Part shown: positions 23,561 to 36,928 of the stretch, piece after piece
How the letters are laid out: each line of letters opens with the position of its first letter
How positions within the stretch are numbered: the stretch's first letter is position 1
Source: Musa acuminata AAA Group
Taxonomy: Eukaryota > Streptophyta > Magnoliopsida > Zingiberales > Musaceae
Length of the DNA: 64,000 nucleotides
Direction of reading: 5' to 3'
Assembly (NCBI RefSeq): GCF_036884655.1
Contig: NC_088348.1
Coordinates: 28,923,501 to 28,987,500, forward strand
Program-made: the position numbers and the translations under genes
Notes under the pieces: generated by a model
What the model saw: only the letters and a program-made list of their open reading frames with translations
Database searches by the model: none
Told to the model about the DNA's origin: nothing

Positions 23561-26500
23561 TGTGGTATAGATCAATATACTCAGCATGTTGCTGCTGTGC
23601 CTGTCCAACACATTATTGAAAACAGTATTGACCTGTTTTGAAACCTTGTTTTTTCTTGATTCTCTTGTTTTTCGATGATAAAAGGTTCTTGATTTTTTTT
23701 ATTTTGCAGAATGCTTTGCGGCATCAAAGATTTGTTCGTGAAGTTACAATTCAATACAATCTCTGCAATGAGCCATGGTAATTGTATTTTCACATGTGGG
23801 GCATCATGTACTTAGATATTTGTATCACCATGTACTTAGATATTTGTATCTATATATATTTGATGCATATGAACAAATGTTTGTAGCTTCTATACATTAT
23901 CCAAATTGAGGCAAAAGTTGTGATCTTTCATCAAGTTTGTCTTGAAAGATGTCTACGGGATGGTGCATTACTTAGTATTTGTGTATATGGACTATATACT
24001 TTATACTATGTTGAAATGTTGATGCAAAAGAATAAGCATATGACAACTATATGTTAATGTCATATAATCATTCAAAAATATGAATTTAAGTATATGGTAC
24101 TTAATTTGTTAAAAAAAGTAAAAACATACACTTTAACCGTAAACTTGCTTTTAAGAGTTAGAACTATCTGCTGTTTGTTACTGTCAGATAGATTGTTTAA
24201 TTTATCTAGTAATAATAAAGTATAAGTTTGCACACTATTGTAATTACATAGTAGTAGACATTGTCTGATTATCCATTCCTTTCAGTTCAAATGGATTTTA
24301 TTTGCTGGAAGAACCATAATCAATTAATCTTGTCCAAAAATTTGCATATCAATCGTATTGGTGTGTTAATGATATATCAAATGACTGGCCTATACCATGC
24401 CATATCACTGAAAAATAATAGAAAAACCAAATTCTGATTGGTATTGACCTATGCGATCTCATTTGGTCCTTGGATAAACCAGTAAATATTGGTCAGTATT
24501 TTGTGATCCAATTGGCATTTGAAGCCTTGGTCATATCCTGCTGATTTGATTGTTTATCAGTTGATATTCTTCAAACGCATCATTTTCTTCACCTACTTGT
24601 TATTATTGGCGCTCTTATTACCTAGAGGTATGTCTTTGTTTATATTGCATTGTTAATAGCTGTTCATACTGATCTGAATTTAACCTTCACAAGATATATG
24701 TGGGGGAGGAATTTGTGCCATCCCTTGGTCATTTCCAGGCTGGTGTTGCCACTGTGTTTTGCCATAGGTGACTAAGGTTCAAGTTATGAGAGTAGCCTCT
24801 CCATTTGTAGCATTTCAGTGACACGAGATTTATGCATTTCCTCTCACGTCTGTAGTGAATCTTGTGAAATCTGAGATTCAAACATGTGTTAGTGCTTCTG
24901 GGTTCTAGTTTATACTATATTTTCATTGGAGTCATTCTGTTTTTCTTTTGCTGTAAATTGATGGGCCCCAATGGATACAGAATTTCCTGTGTGCATTGTT
25001 GATTGAGTCTGTATCAAGTTTCTGCTTCTTTTCGTGTAATGGTATTGATTCACTATGCTTTTATAGCAGGGTGCACTATTAATTAATTTTCTGATTTCTG
25101 AAGTGCATGATGCAGCGTTGATTAGCTTAGTTTATTGAGTGGAATGACTTATAAATCATGCTAATTGCTTCAGGCTGAAATACACCATTAACGTTGTTGC
25201 TGATAAGGGCCTGAAAAAGCCTCTTTTTACTTCAGCACGACTAAAGAAGGGTGAAGTTCTATATTTAGAGACACATTTCCGAAGGTATGTTCATTTTGAA
25301 TAATGCTTATTTTAGATGCTGCCTTGTTTGTTGCTATATGTTCCTCTCAGCTAGGACAAATTCTTATTGGGGATATATTTCTATCTTCTGTCAGACATGA
25401 AACTTGTAAGATGATGCCGATCCTCATTTTTTTTCTTTGTTGGTTAGGATCAGTACTAAGTCTTTGTATACTATCATGAAATATTTCTCTGTTATGAAAC
25501 TGCCTAGTCTTTAGTTGTAGCATCTTTTAGTTAGCTACCAGAAATGATGTTGATGCTGGCAAACAAGCAGTTCTAGGGAGGCAACAATCTGAAGTACTTT
25601 AACATAAGGTATAACTTTAGGAATTAGGAATCAGGAGGTAAGTTGTCCTTCGTGGAGATTTAGAATGACCAGGATGCTAGGTAGATGTTCCAGACTACCA
25701 AGTGCTTATAAGTTATACACAAGAGGAGTAGATGATACCTGGTGGTTAAAAAACTCACCAGATTGTCAAGTGATTTAACTGAAGTTATCACAACAAATGC
25801 ACCGGCACTGTCTTTTATGTCAACTGCTGTTTGATATGAGAGAACTTTAGCTTTACTAAGATAATCTAAAAGGGAAATATGATCCCTTGGTGCCTATATA
25901 GCTTTGAGAGAACTTTTTGAAAGGCTCAGGATGAGTTGTGGGCTCAAATTGGGAGGCAACGGACTGGTCCAACGAGGTGTGAGGTAAAAGCATGGATATT
26001 AGAAAGGAGAGGAGTGTAGAAAGGTTTGCCAGTGAATTTCTTTTAAAATTTGTTTTTGTTGTTACCATAGAACCAAAATAGGATGCTTTCTGTAGAAACT
26101 GATGAGTTCAGGTATTCATGAAGTTGTGCAAGGTCTTTGCATTGCTTGTTGTATGGAGAATGAAAATGCCGAGTCAACTGGTTTGAGTAGAACAATGTAA
26201 TTTTGATGAGGAAGTTCTGAGATAGAATTCAGAAAGATGGGATTGGCACGCATAAGTTATTAGCTTCTTGCTGAGTATCCCTTATGTACCTAACTGTCAT
26301 TTTCAATCGTCTAACATTCCAAGGAAGAAGATCATTGTGCATGCTTTCTATTCAGAGGTACAGTGGAAGGTTGTCAGCTAGGAAACTGTAATATATTGAA
26401 ACATTGGGATATAAGGTGGGGAATGTCTTGGAGCAAAGAATAATTGAAATAGTGTTAAAAGCAGAGAGGAATGCGGATTTCCAATTGAAAAAAAAGAGAG

Positions 26501-29500
26501 TAGAAAATAAGCAAGGGCCCACAGCCAACTTGAACTTGCTCCGATGTTTTTCTTCAGTTGATTGTTCTGGAATCACATCAGTGATAACATGAAGGATAAG
26601 TCATGTCCTTTGTGTTGTTTATCAATCTGTCACAATTTTTGGAGTGTCACTTCAGTAAACAACAGCAGCAGTACGTAGTGTACTTTTAGTCCCTAAGGTT
26701 TGTCTGTATATGTTCAGAATTGGTTTCACTTGAACACTTATCAATCAAAACAATATCATAAATAAAGAACATATATTATGTGGTGTCTATCCTATATGTA
26801 ATGCTAGTAATTTCTTCCATTATAAAAAGGGATGAGGACTTCAAATCGATCCTTAATATATAAGAAACTTGATGCATTAATTTATAATTTTGACACTGGT
26901 GACTGTTTTATTATACATATCTTTTAGGATATCAATAAAATTAGTACCTATACCTTTTTCAAAATCCATCTATCATAGGCTTGTTCAATAAAAATTGTAT
27001 GCAAAATTTTCTTTTTCTATTTTTTGTTAATTGTCTTAATAAACAAATAGCTTATATGATAAACTTTCGAGCATATAACCATATTTAATTTTTTGGAAAT
27101 ACCTATTTCACATTGTACTCTAATTTCATTTACCCTTTTCCAGAGTTTTTAAAAAGTGAATCATTATTTTAGTTCTCCTATAATCAACACAACTTTAAAT
27201 GTTTTCCTTATTTTCTAATTCACAAAATTTTGTTACATTAAGCTTTCATCGGGGATAACTTTACAGGCATTACATGTAATGCTATCTACCTTTTGAATAT
27301 GAAATAAATCTATTTAACTATAATTATGTCCACTTATACAAGTAATCAAATGTGTATCTTTTTTCCGAAGAATGTAGAAAAATTTAAACTTATTCTCTCT
27401 CTTTGATCTTCTCTTCAAATCCAAGCCCCCATAAACTCCTACTGTATTCACTATGTTCTTTTCTTGTATGATCATTCAAATCCCCTTCAATTATAAGTTT
27501 GCATTTGATTATATTTCTTGAATAATTTTGTGAATGTTTTTCTAGAATTCGATTTTGATTTGATCATCTAGTCCAATTACAGGAGCATAAACTCTAACAA
27601 CAATTAAAAGCTATTGTCTTGATAGTATTATAGAACTGTAAGTAAAACTATTATATAATAATAATTTTATTTACTCATTAATTAGAAAGTCTTATTGCTT
27701 TAGGAGTTTTAGAAGTTTTTTAACCAAATGAGTTGGACACTTTGTTTATCTACAAAGCAATACAAAGCAAGGACAGTGCACAGAACAATACAAAGAAGTA
27801 TTGAGATTGAAAAATAAAAAGTTTTCCTTGGTCTCTCTTCTCCATTGTAAACTAACAAGCATAGAAATAAACATCCAACCTGTGAATCAAGTCTAATAAA
27901 ACTGAAGAATAAACAAAAGAAAGTTCCATCTGCATATCCCATTTGTTGAATATAGTTTGTTTCTTCAAGTTTTGTTTCTCTGTAAGGGGTTGCGCAGCTG
28001 AAAAAATATTTCCCATGGAAGAAAAGCCAATTTACCATGTAAGTTTAATAAATACAATAACACAAGAAATTGTTGAAGTTAAGGATTGATTTTAGCATAT
28101 GCTCTACACTTTGGAAGTCATGGAGTTGGCTAGTGATAGAGGCAGTAAGCTATCTTTCTATCTCATCTGAAATTCAACGGTAATCTTGTATCACATGTCT
28201 GAATTCCAGATTTAGGTATAGCGTGTTTCAGTTATTTCTTCTCTATACATAATTCTTTGAAGAACTCCTACAGTTTTAACTGTTATATGCTATAATATTG
28301 TTTAGCAGTCATCATGTCTTAATCATTTACTTAGTGTTTAACAATTGTCTATGAAGCTATCAAATTTGATATGAGGTTGTTAGTATTGTTAATCCACCGA
28401 TAGATTTATAACAAGATGGCTAGTTAGTGCTTCCTAAGATGGTACCTGGATGTAGCAGATGACAGTGGAAATTGCATCTGCTAGTTACTACTAGGTTGTT
28501 AAATAAATACTATTTAGTTGTGTCAACAGATGATCATTTATAATGACCATCCTTTTAGATGCACATTTATATCTTGGGAAGCTTTATGTATATGCAATTG
28601 CTACTTGCACCTTTTTATGTTGGTCTGTTGGACAATCGTACATATATTATTGTAGTCTATGGATTTTGTTAGTTAGATAAACATCATGTTAGAGATGTAT
28701 CTAACATATGGTATGCAAATATGTTTGATTTATTTACACTTCATCGTGGTTTGTTCTTACAGGTTTTATGTTGTACCTATCATACATAGCCTTAATCTTA
28801 TTTTTTGGTCCTTTTTATGAAGTGACTGCCATGGCTTGTTTGCTTTCACAGTTTGATATCCAATAAAAAAATAACAAAAATACTTGGTTTCTGTTGTGGT
28901 GTTTGAACATAAGGCTTAATATCCAATATTCTTCTCTAGTTTTGTGAAGCAATGTAGAACATTATCTTGGTCAATGATTTTGTTATGAATTTTGCTTCCA
29001 TCTTTAAATAAGCAAGTCTGAGATTCTTATTATAGAGCTGATCATATCAATGTTTGACCTCTGGTCAATGTCCTAATTTGCATGGATGCTCTTAGTCATG
29101 CATTAGAAATCTGAGTCCTCACTGATAATGTTATTTATTGGTTTTCCTGCAATGGTCTCGGTTACAGTTTTGTGTACACAGATGACATGTTTGGCTTTGA
29201 TGTTTATATAGTACAAATTCTTTATCTATGAGCATCAATGCTTGTCACTTAATAAGATCTCCCAAGTTTGTATGAGTTGTTTTATTGTTTCTTGACTGTC
29301 TTCTGGCAGATACGAGCTCTGTTTCAATGGTGAGAAAGCTGTTATGTTGACTTCATATCAAGCGATGGAGTCAGAGCATGAGAAACTACAAAACCATGGT
29401 TCACATGTCCAAAATGGGGACAGAAACTCCACAGAACGTGAGAGCATCACTGATGTTTTTCGGTGGTCGTGCTGTAAAAGAGCTTTACCTGAGCAGCTTA

Positions 29501-30052
29501 TGCGATCCTCTGGAATCCCCTTACCAGTGGAACATCTTGAGGTTTGCAGTTGATTCTTTATTTCCTAAGACAAGTGGTAGATAGATTCAAGATACTTTTC
29601 TAATTTATGATTGATGGACTTTCTGAGCAAAAGGTCCTTTCTGTCTCAAATTAGTTAGGGAGGCATTAATTTAGTTCTTAACATCTACGGTACCTGATTG
29701 AGTTGATATTCGAGAAATTGCATTCCATCTTCTGAGATCAGGTCGATCTTTCAACTACAGTTGAAAAACACTTTTTTTTCCCCCTTTTTTTTCACTTTGA
29801 TTAGTTATGCATTTTGTAGTGGATTTATGATTGATCCTTACAATTTAGATGGTGTGAGTTCACCATTCACGTCTGTGGTGATAGAAAATTTATTGGCGTG
29901 TAGGATGAGTATGCAAGCTAGCTAATGTTTCTATCTTGCAGGTATTGGAGGATAATCTGGATTGGGAAGATATTCAATGGTCACAAACTGGCGTATGGGT
30001 TGCTGGTAAAGAATATGTGCTTGCTCGAGTTCATTTTCTATCACCAAATTAG
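15020..30052 (+). CDS. HDC1: Rxt3-domain histone deacetylase complex subunit (HDC1 orthologue), 11 exons
   Basis: Proposed exons: 15020-16326, 17305-17312, 19880-20055, 21685-21745, 21824-21922, 22539-22633, 22876-22989, 23710-23777, 25174-25284, 29310-29541 and 29942-30052. All introns are GT-AG, all phases agree, and the product is 793 residues. Residues 1-435 (exon 1) are a charged, disordered region rich in D, K, E and R. From about 440 on is the Rxt3-like domain: GKPEASAIVYKAGECMQEL, VKGAQLWGTDIYTNDSDLV, LMHTGYISP, RSRAWGAGIDCSFRVERC, then FVREVTIQYNLCNEPW, and finally WEDIQWSQTGVWVAGKEYVL at the C-terminus. In Arabidopsis, HDC1 is a nuclear scaffold of RPD3-type deacetylase complexes (with HDA6 and HDA19) affecting ABA response, growth and flowering. 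ATG 15020 is the first ATG of the frame. Introns carry a hAT-type element and a LINE relic. Orthology rests on domain order and residues recalled, not a search. Confidence 0.9.
17305..17312 (+). other. HDC1: 8-nt micro-exon of the HDC1-like gene
   Basis: The sequence TTTTTTTCTTGCAG/ATCTCAAG/GTCAGC provides an acceptor, eight bases and a donor. Exon 1 ends two bases into a codon and exon 3 begins two bases from a codon end, so joining them directly shifts frame. Adding these eight bases restores it and yields DNEGSQGKPEAS across the junctions. No other in-frame bridge was noticed. Confidence 0.75.
18881..19760. mobile_element. hAT-type non-autonomous DNA transposon (864 bp) with 8-bp target duplication
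   Basis: The element (18889-19752) begins CAGTGATTTAAAAAGGCGCT and ends AGCGCTTTTTAAATCACTG, near-perfect terminal inverted repeats with the CAGTG/CACTG ends of hAT elements. It is flanked by ATCTTGTC at 18881-18888 and 19753-19760, an exact 8-bp target duplication as hAT transposases make. The ends are GC-rich with runs of GCGCTCGCC and GGCGAGGC; the middle has CGCTGC(C)-type triplet runs and an AT-rich part. No transposase coding is present, so it would move only in trans. It sits in the intron between the micro-exon and exon 3 of the HDC1-like gene. Confidence 0.9.
19074..19113. repeat. Perfect 18-bp inverted repeat with 4-nt loop inside the hAT element
   Basis: Arm 19074-19091 (CGGTGCTTTAGTTGGTTC) is exactly complementary to 19096-19113, separated by AATC. 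It is an internal palindrome distinct from the terminal repeats. Confidence 0.9.
23521..23558. repeat. (AT)n microsatellite in an HDC1-like intron
   Basis: Nineteen AT units in the intron before exon 8. The neighbouring sequence has repeated GGTA(C/T)TGG-like phrases that recur loosely near 24390-24520, which may be remains of an older repeat. Confidence 0.9.
26880..27600 (-). mobile_element. Decayed LINE (endonuclease and reverse-transcriptase remains) in an HDC1-like intron
   Basis: Read on the minus strand from about 27600, three frames together give VYAPVIGLDDQIK, a KNIHKIIQEI segment, NTVGVYGGLDLKR, KKDTHLITCISGHNYS, IDLFHIQKVD and CNACKVIPDES. This matches the order of a plant LINE endonuclease (YAPQxGL, GGDLNGHxG, HLITxxSG, SQIDFxLTRK, CKVIPGES). 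Further along (26990 to 26890) EQAYDR and IDILKDMYNKTVTSVK resemble the reverse-transcriptase KAYDRVPR and IKDMYxxxxTSVR blocks. Stops and frameshifts are frequent, so it is dead. The 3' end and target duplication were not located. It lies in the 4-kb intron between exons 9 and 10. Confidence 0.7.
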
Positions 30053-30954
30053 TGATGCATGATACGCTCACTTGAATTCTTTAATAATTCATGTAAAATA
30101 TATATAGGCGTGGTATCCGACTACTTGTAGTTGTTACTATATTTTCTTAAGTGATAGTTTATTGAGTCTTGATGTATTTGATTCTTAAGCCTATGTTAAA
30201 TGGCCAGTATTCTTGTGTCCCGACCTCATATTTTCAAGTGATTAGGTTTTCTTGAACTCTTGATTCTCTTGCTTGTCGTTTTTATTAGTATCTAGTTTAC
30301 GTGCATTTTAATTCTTAATTTCTCTAAATTGTCTCTAAGTAATCAGGTATTTTGGATTTTTTTTTGTTACTCTGATGCATTAAACATTTAGTTTCATTAC
30401 AGATCTCTCATGTCATTTTTTTATATTCATTTTTTTTCCTCATACATTAAGCATAGAGTATCTTTTTTTTTTATGATATGACATGAGATGTACTTGGTGT
30501 CAATATTTTAGATAAGGTACATTGCCCAAATAGGTGGTTTCGTGGATTATATAACAAGCATCTTATTTTCTGTAATAATTTAAGATTAGATATCTTGTTG
30601 GTTAGCATAGCTAATAGGTGTCATGTTTGAATTAAGAGTGCCTTCTATCTATTATGTTTCATCATAGACTGAACAATTTGGTGAATTATTTTCGATGCCT
30701 TCAGACATACCCCCTGACTAGAAGAGGTAGGTACATGATTCATACTGCCACTCTTCTCTAAATGATCCTTTGCTTTAAAACTCTACATAGGAAATAAAAA
30801 ATAATAATAATAATAATAATTTTGAATATGAACTTATAAGAGATCTTGCAATGTTACAATTATCATTTATCATAAATTTTAGATGGGTTGCTCACGAGTG
30901 GAAGTAAATTTTAGATGACTTATAAGTTCACAGTATTATTGATTATTGTCAAGG

Positions 30955-31125
30955 AGAGGTTACTACATAAGAGGCGGAGGAGGAAGAGAATGTGGAGGAG
31001 AAAGCTAAGGATAAAGAGGAGACAGAGGTGGAGGAGGAAGAGGGAGGCATAGGGGGGAGAGGAGAGGAGGGAGGCAAAGGCCAAGAGGGATGAGATGGAA
31101 GAGAAGACAAGGAGGGGAATGAGAT
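30955..31125 (+). repeat. Purine-rich GGA/GAA tract
   Basis: Roughly 170 bases made almost only of G and A on the plus strand, with GGAGGA, GAGGAGA and AGGGAGG units. The few pyrimidines are isolated. It is low-complexity and does not form a full open frame. Confidence 0.75.
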
Positions 31126-34100
31126 TTAATTAAATCCGTTCAATTTCAAATGGTTCAAAAGTAAAAGTTGAATTATGGAGGCACCATCCTATAAAAAGTG
31201 AAAAGTATTTTTTTTTTCTTAATAATATGATCTTCAGTCACTACAAGAACTTTTTTCATTTTTTATGATATGTGTGGTTTATGTTCCTCCTAAAATTCTA
31301 ACACAAAAGAGAGATAACATAATACTTATGTGCAACATATATAAGGTATCAACTAGTTTAGTCATTAAAGATTTTGAAAGTCCATCACAACATACGTGAA
31401 TCCTTATTCTTTATAAAATAAAAAAAAAATATATATTATGATTATTGCCACAGTGAGAGATTTAAGATGAAAAGAATTGTCCCAACTCATAATTCTACTA
31501 TTTGATTCTAAATTATCTTATAAGCTTTGATGATATCATTAAGTTTTAAATGAGAATGACTATGACAATCAATTATATCTATTGTTGCTACGCATGGTAG
31601 GAGGTTTAAGTTGACCTTAGTTATTTCTATCAATGTTTTTGACTTATCGAGTCAATTATTATCTCATCAAATCAAATGTTCCTCTTTGGTCAATTAGGAG
31701 ATTTTAGAGATATAAGTAGTACTTGTTTCCCTTCTCTTTTCATTCCTATTTCTGCACTCCATTATTGATCTCTGTTTCTCTATTGGTCAACCCAACAATG
31801 GTAACCCCAATTCCAACAAAACTCTCATGAATCCATTTGGTACTGCATGTTAATACAAAACATAGACTGTAGATACCACAATTATTTGATCCATAATTCT
31901 GCCATGGACATCATCCTTGTTTACCAGTTGGGTACAATAAACTACTTATATCTAATCGTCTCTTTGTTTGCACCTTTTTGTCAAATAATTTCTAGTGTTG
32001 ACTTCTTTCATCTATTTCCATTAGGTAGTTTAGGGTTCTTCTTCTGTATTTATTTTCTTAATTAAAGATTATTAGTCTGGAAAAAGATGGGCCTCCTAAG
32101 GAGCCCTTGGGATCATATTTACTTGACATCATATCCAACATTAATGACCCCTATTCACACAAAATGATTGACAATTGGTGGTAAACAGTTCATCATCAAT
32201 GAGATACCATAATAATATGCATAACTTGCATATGCCATTTAGAGGTGAATTCCAAATCCATTCCACCAACTTATTCTCTACGATATTGTGGGAATGATAC
32301 TTTTGATCATCGATCGACGGATAACACCGGTCACTTTGGTTTACTCATAGGTCGGACGTGAAAAAGAATTGAATTATTTTATATGATTAGATAAGTCTAA
32401 AATTAATATCTCATGTTAAAGTATTTTAGGTGATTGGTTCTAAGTTAATAGGTTAATAATGTCGAATCAAATTATGGGAGCTGAATCGAGTCAATATCAA
32501 TGGTTCAAGTGCGGATATTATTTTACTAGGTTTTATTATGATAATTTATCAAGTAATTTTTATTAGTTTATCAATTCAAGTTTCTAGTCCTCGATGTTTG
32601 ATATACCTCCGTATATTAGGTTAATACTTATCAGACCTAACTCGAAACCAACCAAAACTCTATATTGTTGTTTCTCTTGTTGGCTTTGAAAATAGTCGAA
32701 TTCCCAAAGTGACTAACTCTACAAAATTATATCGGAAGCATGCTCGATAAAATCCGCTTAAGTTCGAGAGGTAAAGTATAGACAGAAAAATAAGAATACC
32801 GAAACCAAAATAAGAAATTGAGTTTTTTTACTCTAATGTTTGTGAACATATGTGATGGAGCTTTTTATAGTGTGATTTTGTGGCTATTATGCTTGCACTT
32901 ACATTGATATCAAGAATAGTTCCATGTATTCCCTAAACTATGTGGAATTGTGTTATGTTGAATCCGAAAACCATGTGATACACATGACATGTGAGAGATG
33001 ATACTATATCAGTCATATATTACAAAGATCTTGAGGATGAAAAATCGAGATGTCATACCTATAGCATCGAGGTATCAATCTGCTAGTCATAGGCGCCCTG
33101 CAAACCAAACACGTGAGTGATGACACATGTGACTTGACATGTAATTTTTTTTATTATTATATTTTGATATTTTATTACTTTATATTGTTTGTTGCTCGAA
33201 TATATTGTGATGTCCATTGATTTGTGTAATGAGAATCAGATCGTGATGAGATCAAGATAACGAGACTGATTCGTCTTTAAAAATATATCATAAATAATCC
33301 CAATCATAGGTTACTCGAGAGGGACATCGAGATAACCGGACAGATTGATATGTTGTATACTTATCCATATGGGGACACTAGGGATACAATATATGTGCTC
33401 ATTGGAGAATGACTTCACTGATTAATCCGCTTACGCAATGCTGGATGGTTGATGATGTCTTATTATCAGACAGCTATTTCATAGTCTCAATGGTGTATGT
33501 GATCCTTAGACTTGAGACACCAAGGATGTCCTGTATGAGTACTCCACTCTTTGATACCGAATTTATAGGTTTGGAGGTTCCAAATCTAGCACAACCGGTC
33601 ATCGAGAGTGATAGCTAACCTTACGAGGATTATCGAGTATTGATAGAGGATCATTCACTCTCAGTGTCACGAGAGAAATGTTTCATTTGTTCTTGCTCAA
33701 ACAAATCTCCGACCAGAGTCATTCGGATTGAGAGAAAAAGAGTTCTTTAGGAGAATCCGATTAGAGCGAGACTCGATTAGAAACCATATGGTATCGAGGT
33801 GTCGATCGCCTAACACCGAGGTATTGGTTGCCAATCACTTAGGTGTCGATCATATGATATTGAGATATTGATCACGTCATTATTTTCCTCTCAAAACTAA
33901 TATTTTAGATGATAAAAAATTTAATCGATGAGATATTGAATCCTTAACGATTCTAGATAAAAATTCTAACTGAAAATCTCATTTTTACCATTTATTCTTT
34001 GTAAAATAATTCAATAATTACTTTGATTCTGCCCGTAGAGTGACATGACAATCGTTATCCGTTGGCTATTTGACATGTCATGCCACATGCAGGTGTCGGA

Positions 34101-35510
34101 TAACTCTATTAGGTTATCAGATCATGAGAATACAATTGGGAATGACAAGCATTGATTTGATCTTGTCTTCTCCTCCTAAATACCAAGGATTGAAATGTTG
34201 GTCCATCCGACATCTTCCATGATCGAGCTTGCACCATTATTACTCAATTTGTAGTAGAAAGAAGTTTGAGACTTTAGAAGCTGAATACCTTAACCCTTTG
34301 GCACCCATGCATGAGAGAAAGTTGGATAATTATATTTGAATTGGATGCTTCAAATTGAAAATTGTGTATCCAAATCATGTTCGTAATTGCTTTGTCCAAT
34401 AACATCGAGTTAATTTTTAGGTATTACAAAGAGTTCTTTTCTCACATAATAGTGTAAAATATTATTAATATAATATCTAAAACCCATAAAAAAAAACCGA
34501 GATGGAAAATAAAAAAAACTTTACGCAACTTATGAAAATACCTATAAGAACTTAAACTTTCATAAGAACATAAACTTTTATTTCTTGATATGTAAAACAA
34601 ATATAGCATTAGTTGGGAAGAAATTGAAAACCTTGATTTGTTCTCCTACCCAATTTGTTGTGCACTCACTTGGCATCTTAAAAGAAGAAAAATACTTTGG
34701 ATGGAAGGGAAGAAAAATAAATAAATAAAAGCATCATGGGAAAGAAAGATTAATAAAAAGAGCGAGCGATTTCTATGAAAAACCTCTCTTTTTAGTTTAT
34801 TTTTTTTGGAAGGTGTTAGCAATTCTTAGTTTTCTTATTTAGTGGTATTTTTTTCTAATACCTTAAATATTTATGTCACCTTTATGGAACTCTCTCAGTC
34901 TTACCATTGCCCGATGATAATATAAGAAAAATAATAATATGAGAACCTCCCAAAAAGGATGAAAGTAACAACAAATAAAATATGAGATTATGAGTATTAT
35001 AGACAATGGTCAAACAATGATAGAAGGAGGGGTGATAAGGGTGACGAATGTATATGTAATATGTATTGAGACAAAAACTTCATTATAAGACTAAGACCTT
35101 ACGATGGAACAAAAGCGATGAGACAAAGGAGACCATACAGAAGCGACAGACAGACGAGCAATAATGAGATATATTTAGGATATTAGAGAGAAAAAAAATC
35201 AAATAAAAAAAAAACTACAATACTTTCGGGAAAAAAAAAAACAACAAAGAGTTTTCAGGAAAATCACCCAAAAAAAAAAAAATTTACAACACCTCTCTTA
35301 TTTATTTAGTGCATTACAAGACAATAAATGATACAAGATGTAACGTCAGACTTCTTTTCTTCCTATCAGCATCATCGACTTTCTTTTCTTCTTATCTTAT
35401 CTTGTGGTGATTGGAGGGCAACACGGGGCCCACACAAGTAACATCCTCCGTGGTCCTCACTCCCTTTCGTTGTAAACGAGTGGGTAAGACAACAAGTAGA
35501 TCGAAAATAA

Positions 35511-35516
<6 letters not shown>

Positions 35517-35543
<27 letters not shown>

Positions 35544-36397
35544 TCTACAGTGCCACCGAAATCTCGACCGACGTACAGGTGGTAGTGGGTCCCACGGCAC
35601 AACTGTACTTGGATGGATCCAAATGAGGTAAAAGATGGGGTTCGAGCCTATGAGAGCAACTGAGGTCACATTATTGTCTCCTTGAGTTAAGCTAAGTTTT
35701 CACCTGCCATAATAAATACGATAAACATTTATATTTAATATCATGCAGCCGACATGGCTTGTCATTTTCGATTGCCACTATATCTGTCTTAAATCACATC
35801 TACCTCATTGGGTGGGCTGCCATAATTAAATACCATAGTGCTGTTGTTGGTAAAAGAAAGAAAAAATCATCCCACTCGAGTTGATCATAAAAAAATATTC
35901 CTTTTAATTTGATAGTAACATGATAACGAAATATATCGAGTTACATGACGAACTCGAAGTTATTAATTAGTTTAGTTGGTAAAGACTTTGATCGAAATAT
36001 TATATTCGGATGTGCCATTCCTTTCTCTCCTCCTCCGTGGCTAAGCACGAGTTACAGGTGATAGCAAATCTTTGCAGGAGTGCTCGATGAGTGGATAAGG
36101 ACTGAGATCAGAACCACTGTAGAGCAAGCGCTGCTTCGCTGTCCTTAGCTTTTGCTGGATCGTTAAATTCCTCTCTCTCTCTCACCGTCTCCATCTGTCG
36201 GTCACGCAATCGGTGTCCAGATTGCTAGAGGGTCCTGCATCTTCCGAACAGTGCAATGGAGTAATTTGATTGCTGCTCCAGATGTTGAATCGGTTTTGGC
36301 TTCTTGTGGGAAGAGTTTAGTGGTAGACAACATTGAATCCATTGATAATTGCGCATAACTCGGATCGAAAATAAAATGAGAAAAGTTTTGTTTAAGA

Positions 36398-36469
<72 letters not shown>
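35517..36469. repeat. (TA)n microsatellites
   Basis: A 24-base TA run at 35517-35540 and a 59-base run at 36401-36459 followed by a short TG run to 36469. Open frames across them encode only YIYIYI-like repeats. Confidence 0.9.
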
Positions 36470-36649
36470 ACTAATGATACGATAGAGATGAGAGAATTAA
36501 CATTAGTAGTAATACAAAGAGGAGAAATATGGAAATTCATGAGAACTATGTTCTTGGGGAGAAAAGTTTACCACCAAAGCATAAGCTTCTCTACTTTTGT
36601 GCCTCATTCAAGTGCTGATTCAATGAATTCATAAAAAAATGTGTTCTTC

Positions 36650-36658
<9 letters not shown>

Positions 36659-36694
<36 letters not shown>

Positions 36695-36862
36695 CAAATA
36701 GAAAAAGACGAGACAAGGGGGTCTTATTGAGAGAGAAGCAGCTGCATTCAAAGTAGATCCAGTTCCATTTCTTGACCCTTCTGTTCTTATCTAAAATGCC
36801 CTTTCATTCAGGGAGGGGACATTTTACACCAAGGAAATAATTAATTAATTGTGTCTCCTGAA

Positions 36863-36928
<66 letters not shown>
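36659..36928. repeat. (CT)n and (CT)n(TA)n microsatellites
   Basis: CT run at 36659-36689 and a compound CT (36869-36905) then TA (36905-36928) run. Between them the phrase TTTTACACCAAGGAAAT appears near 36822 and again near 36974, a small direct repeat flanking the compound tract. Confidence 0.85.

Noticed and set aside
35960..36020. tRNA-like phrase TTAGTTGGTAAAGACTTTGAT
   Set aside because: It resembles a D-arm, but no acceptor stem, anticodon arm or TTCGA box in the right spacing could be found.
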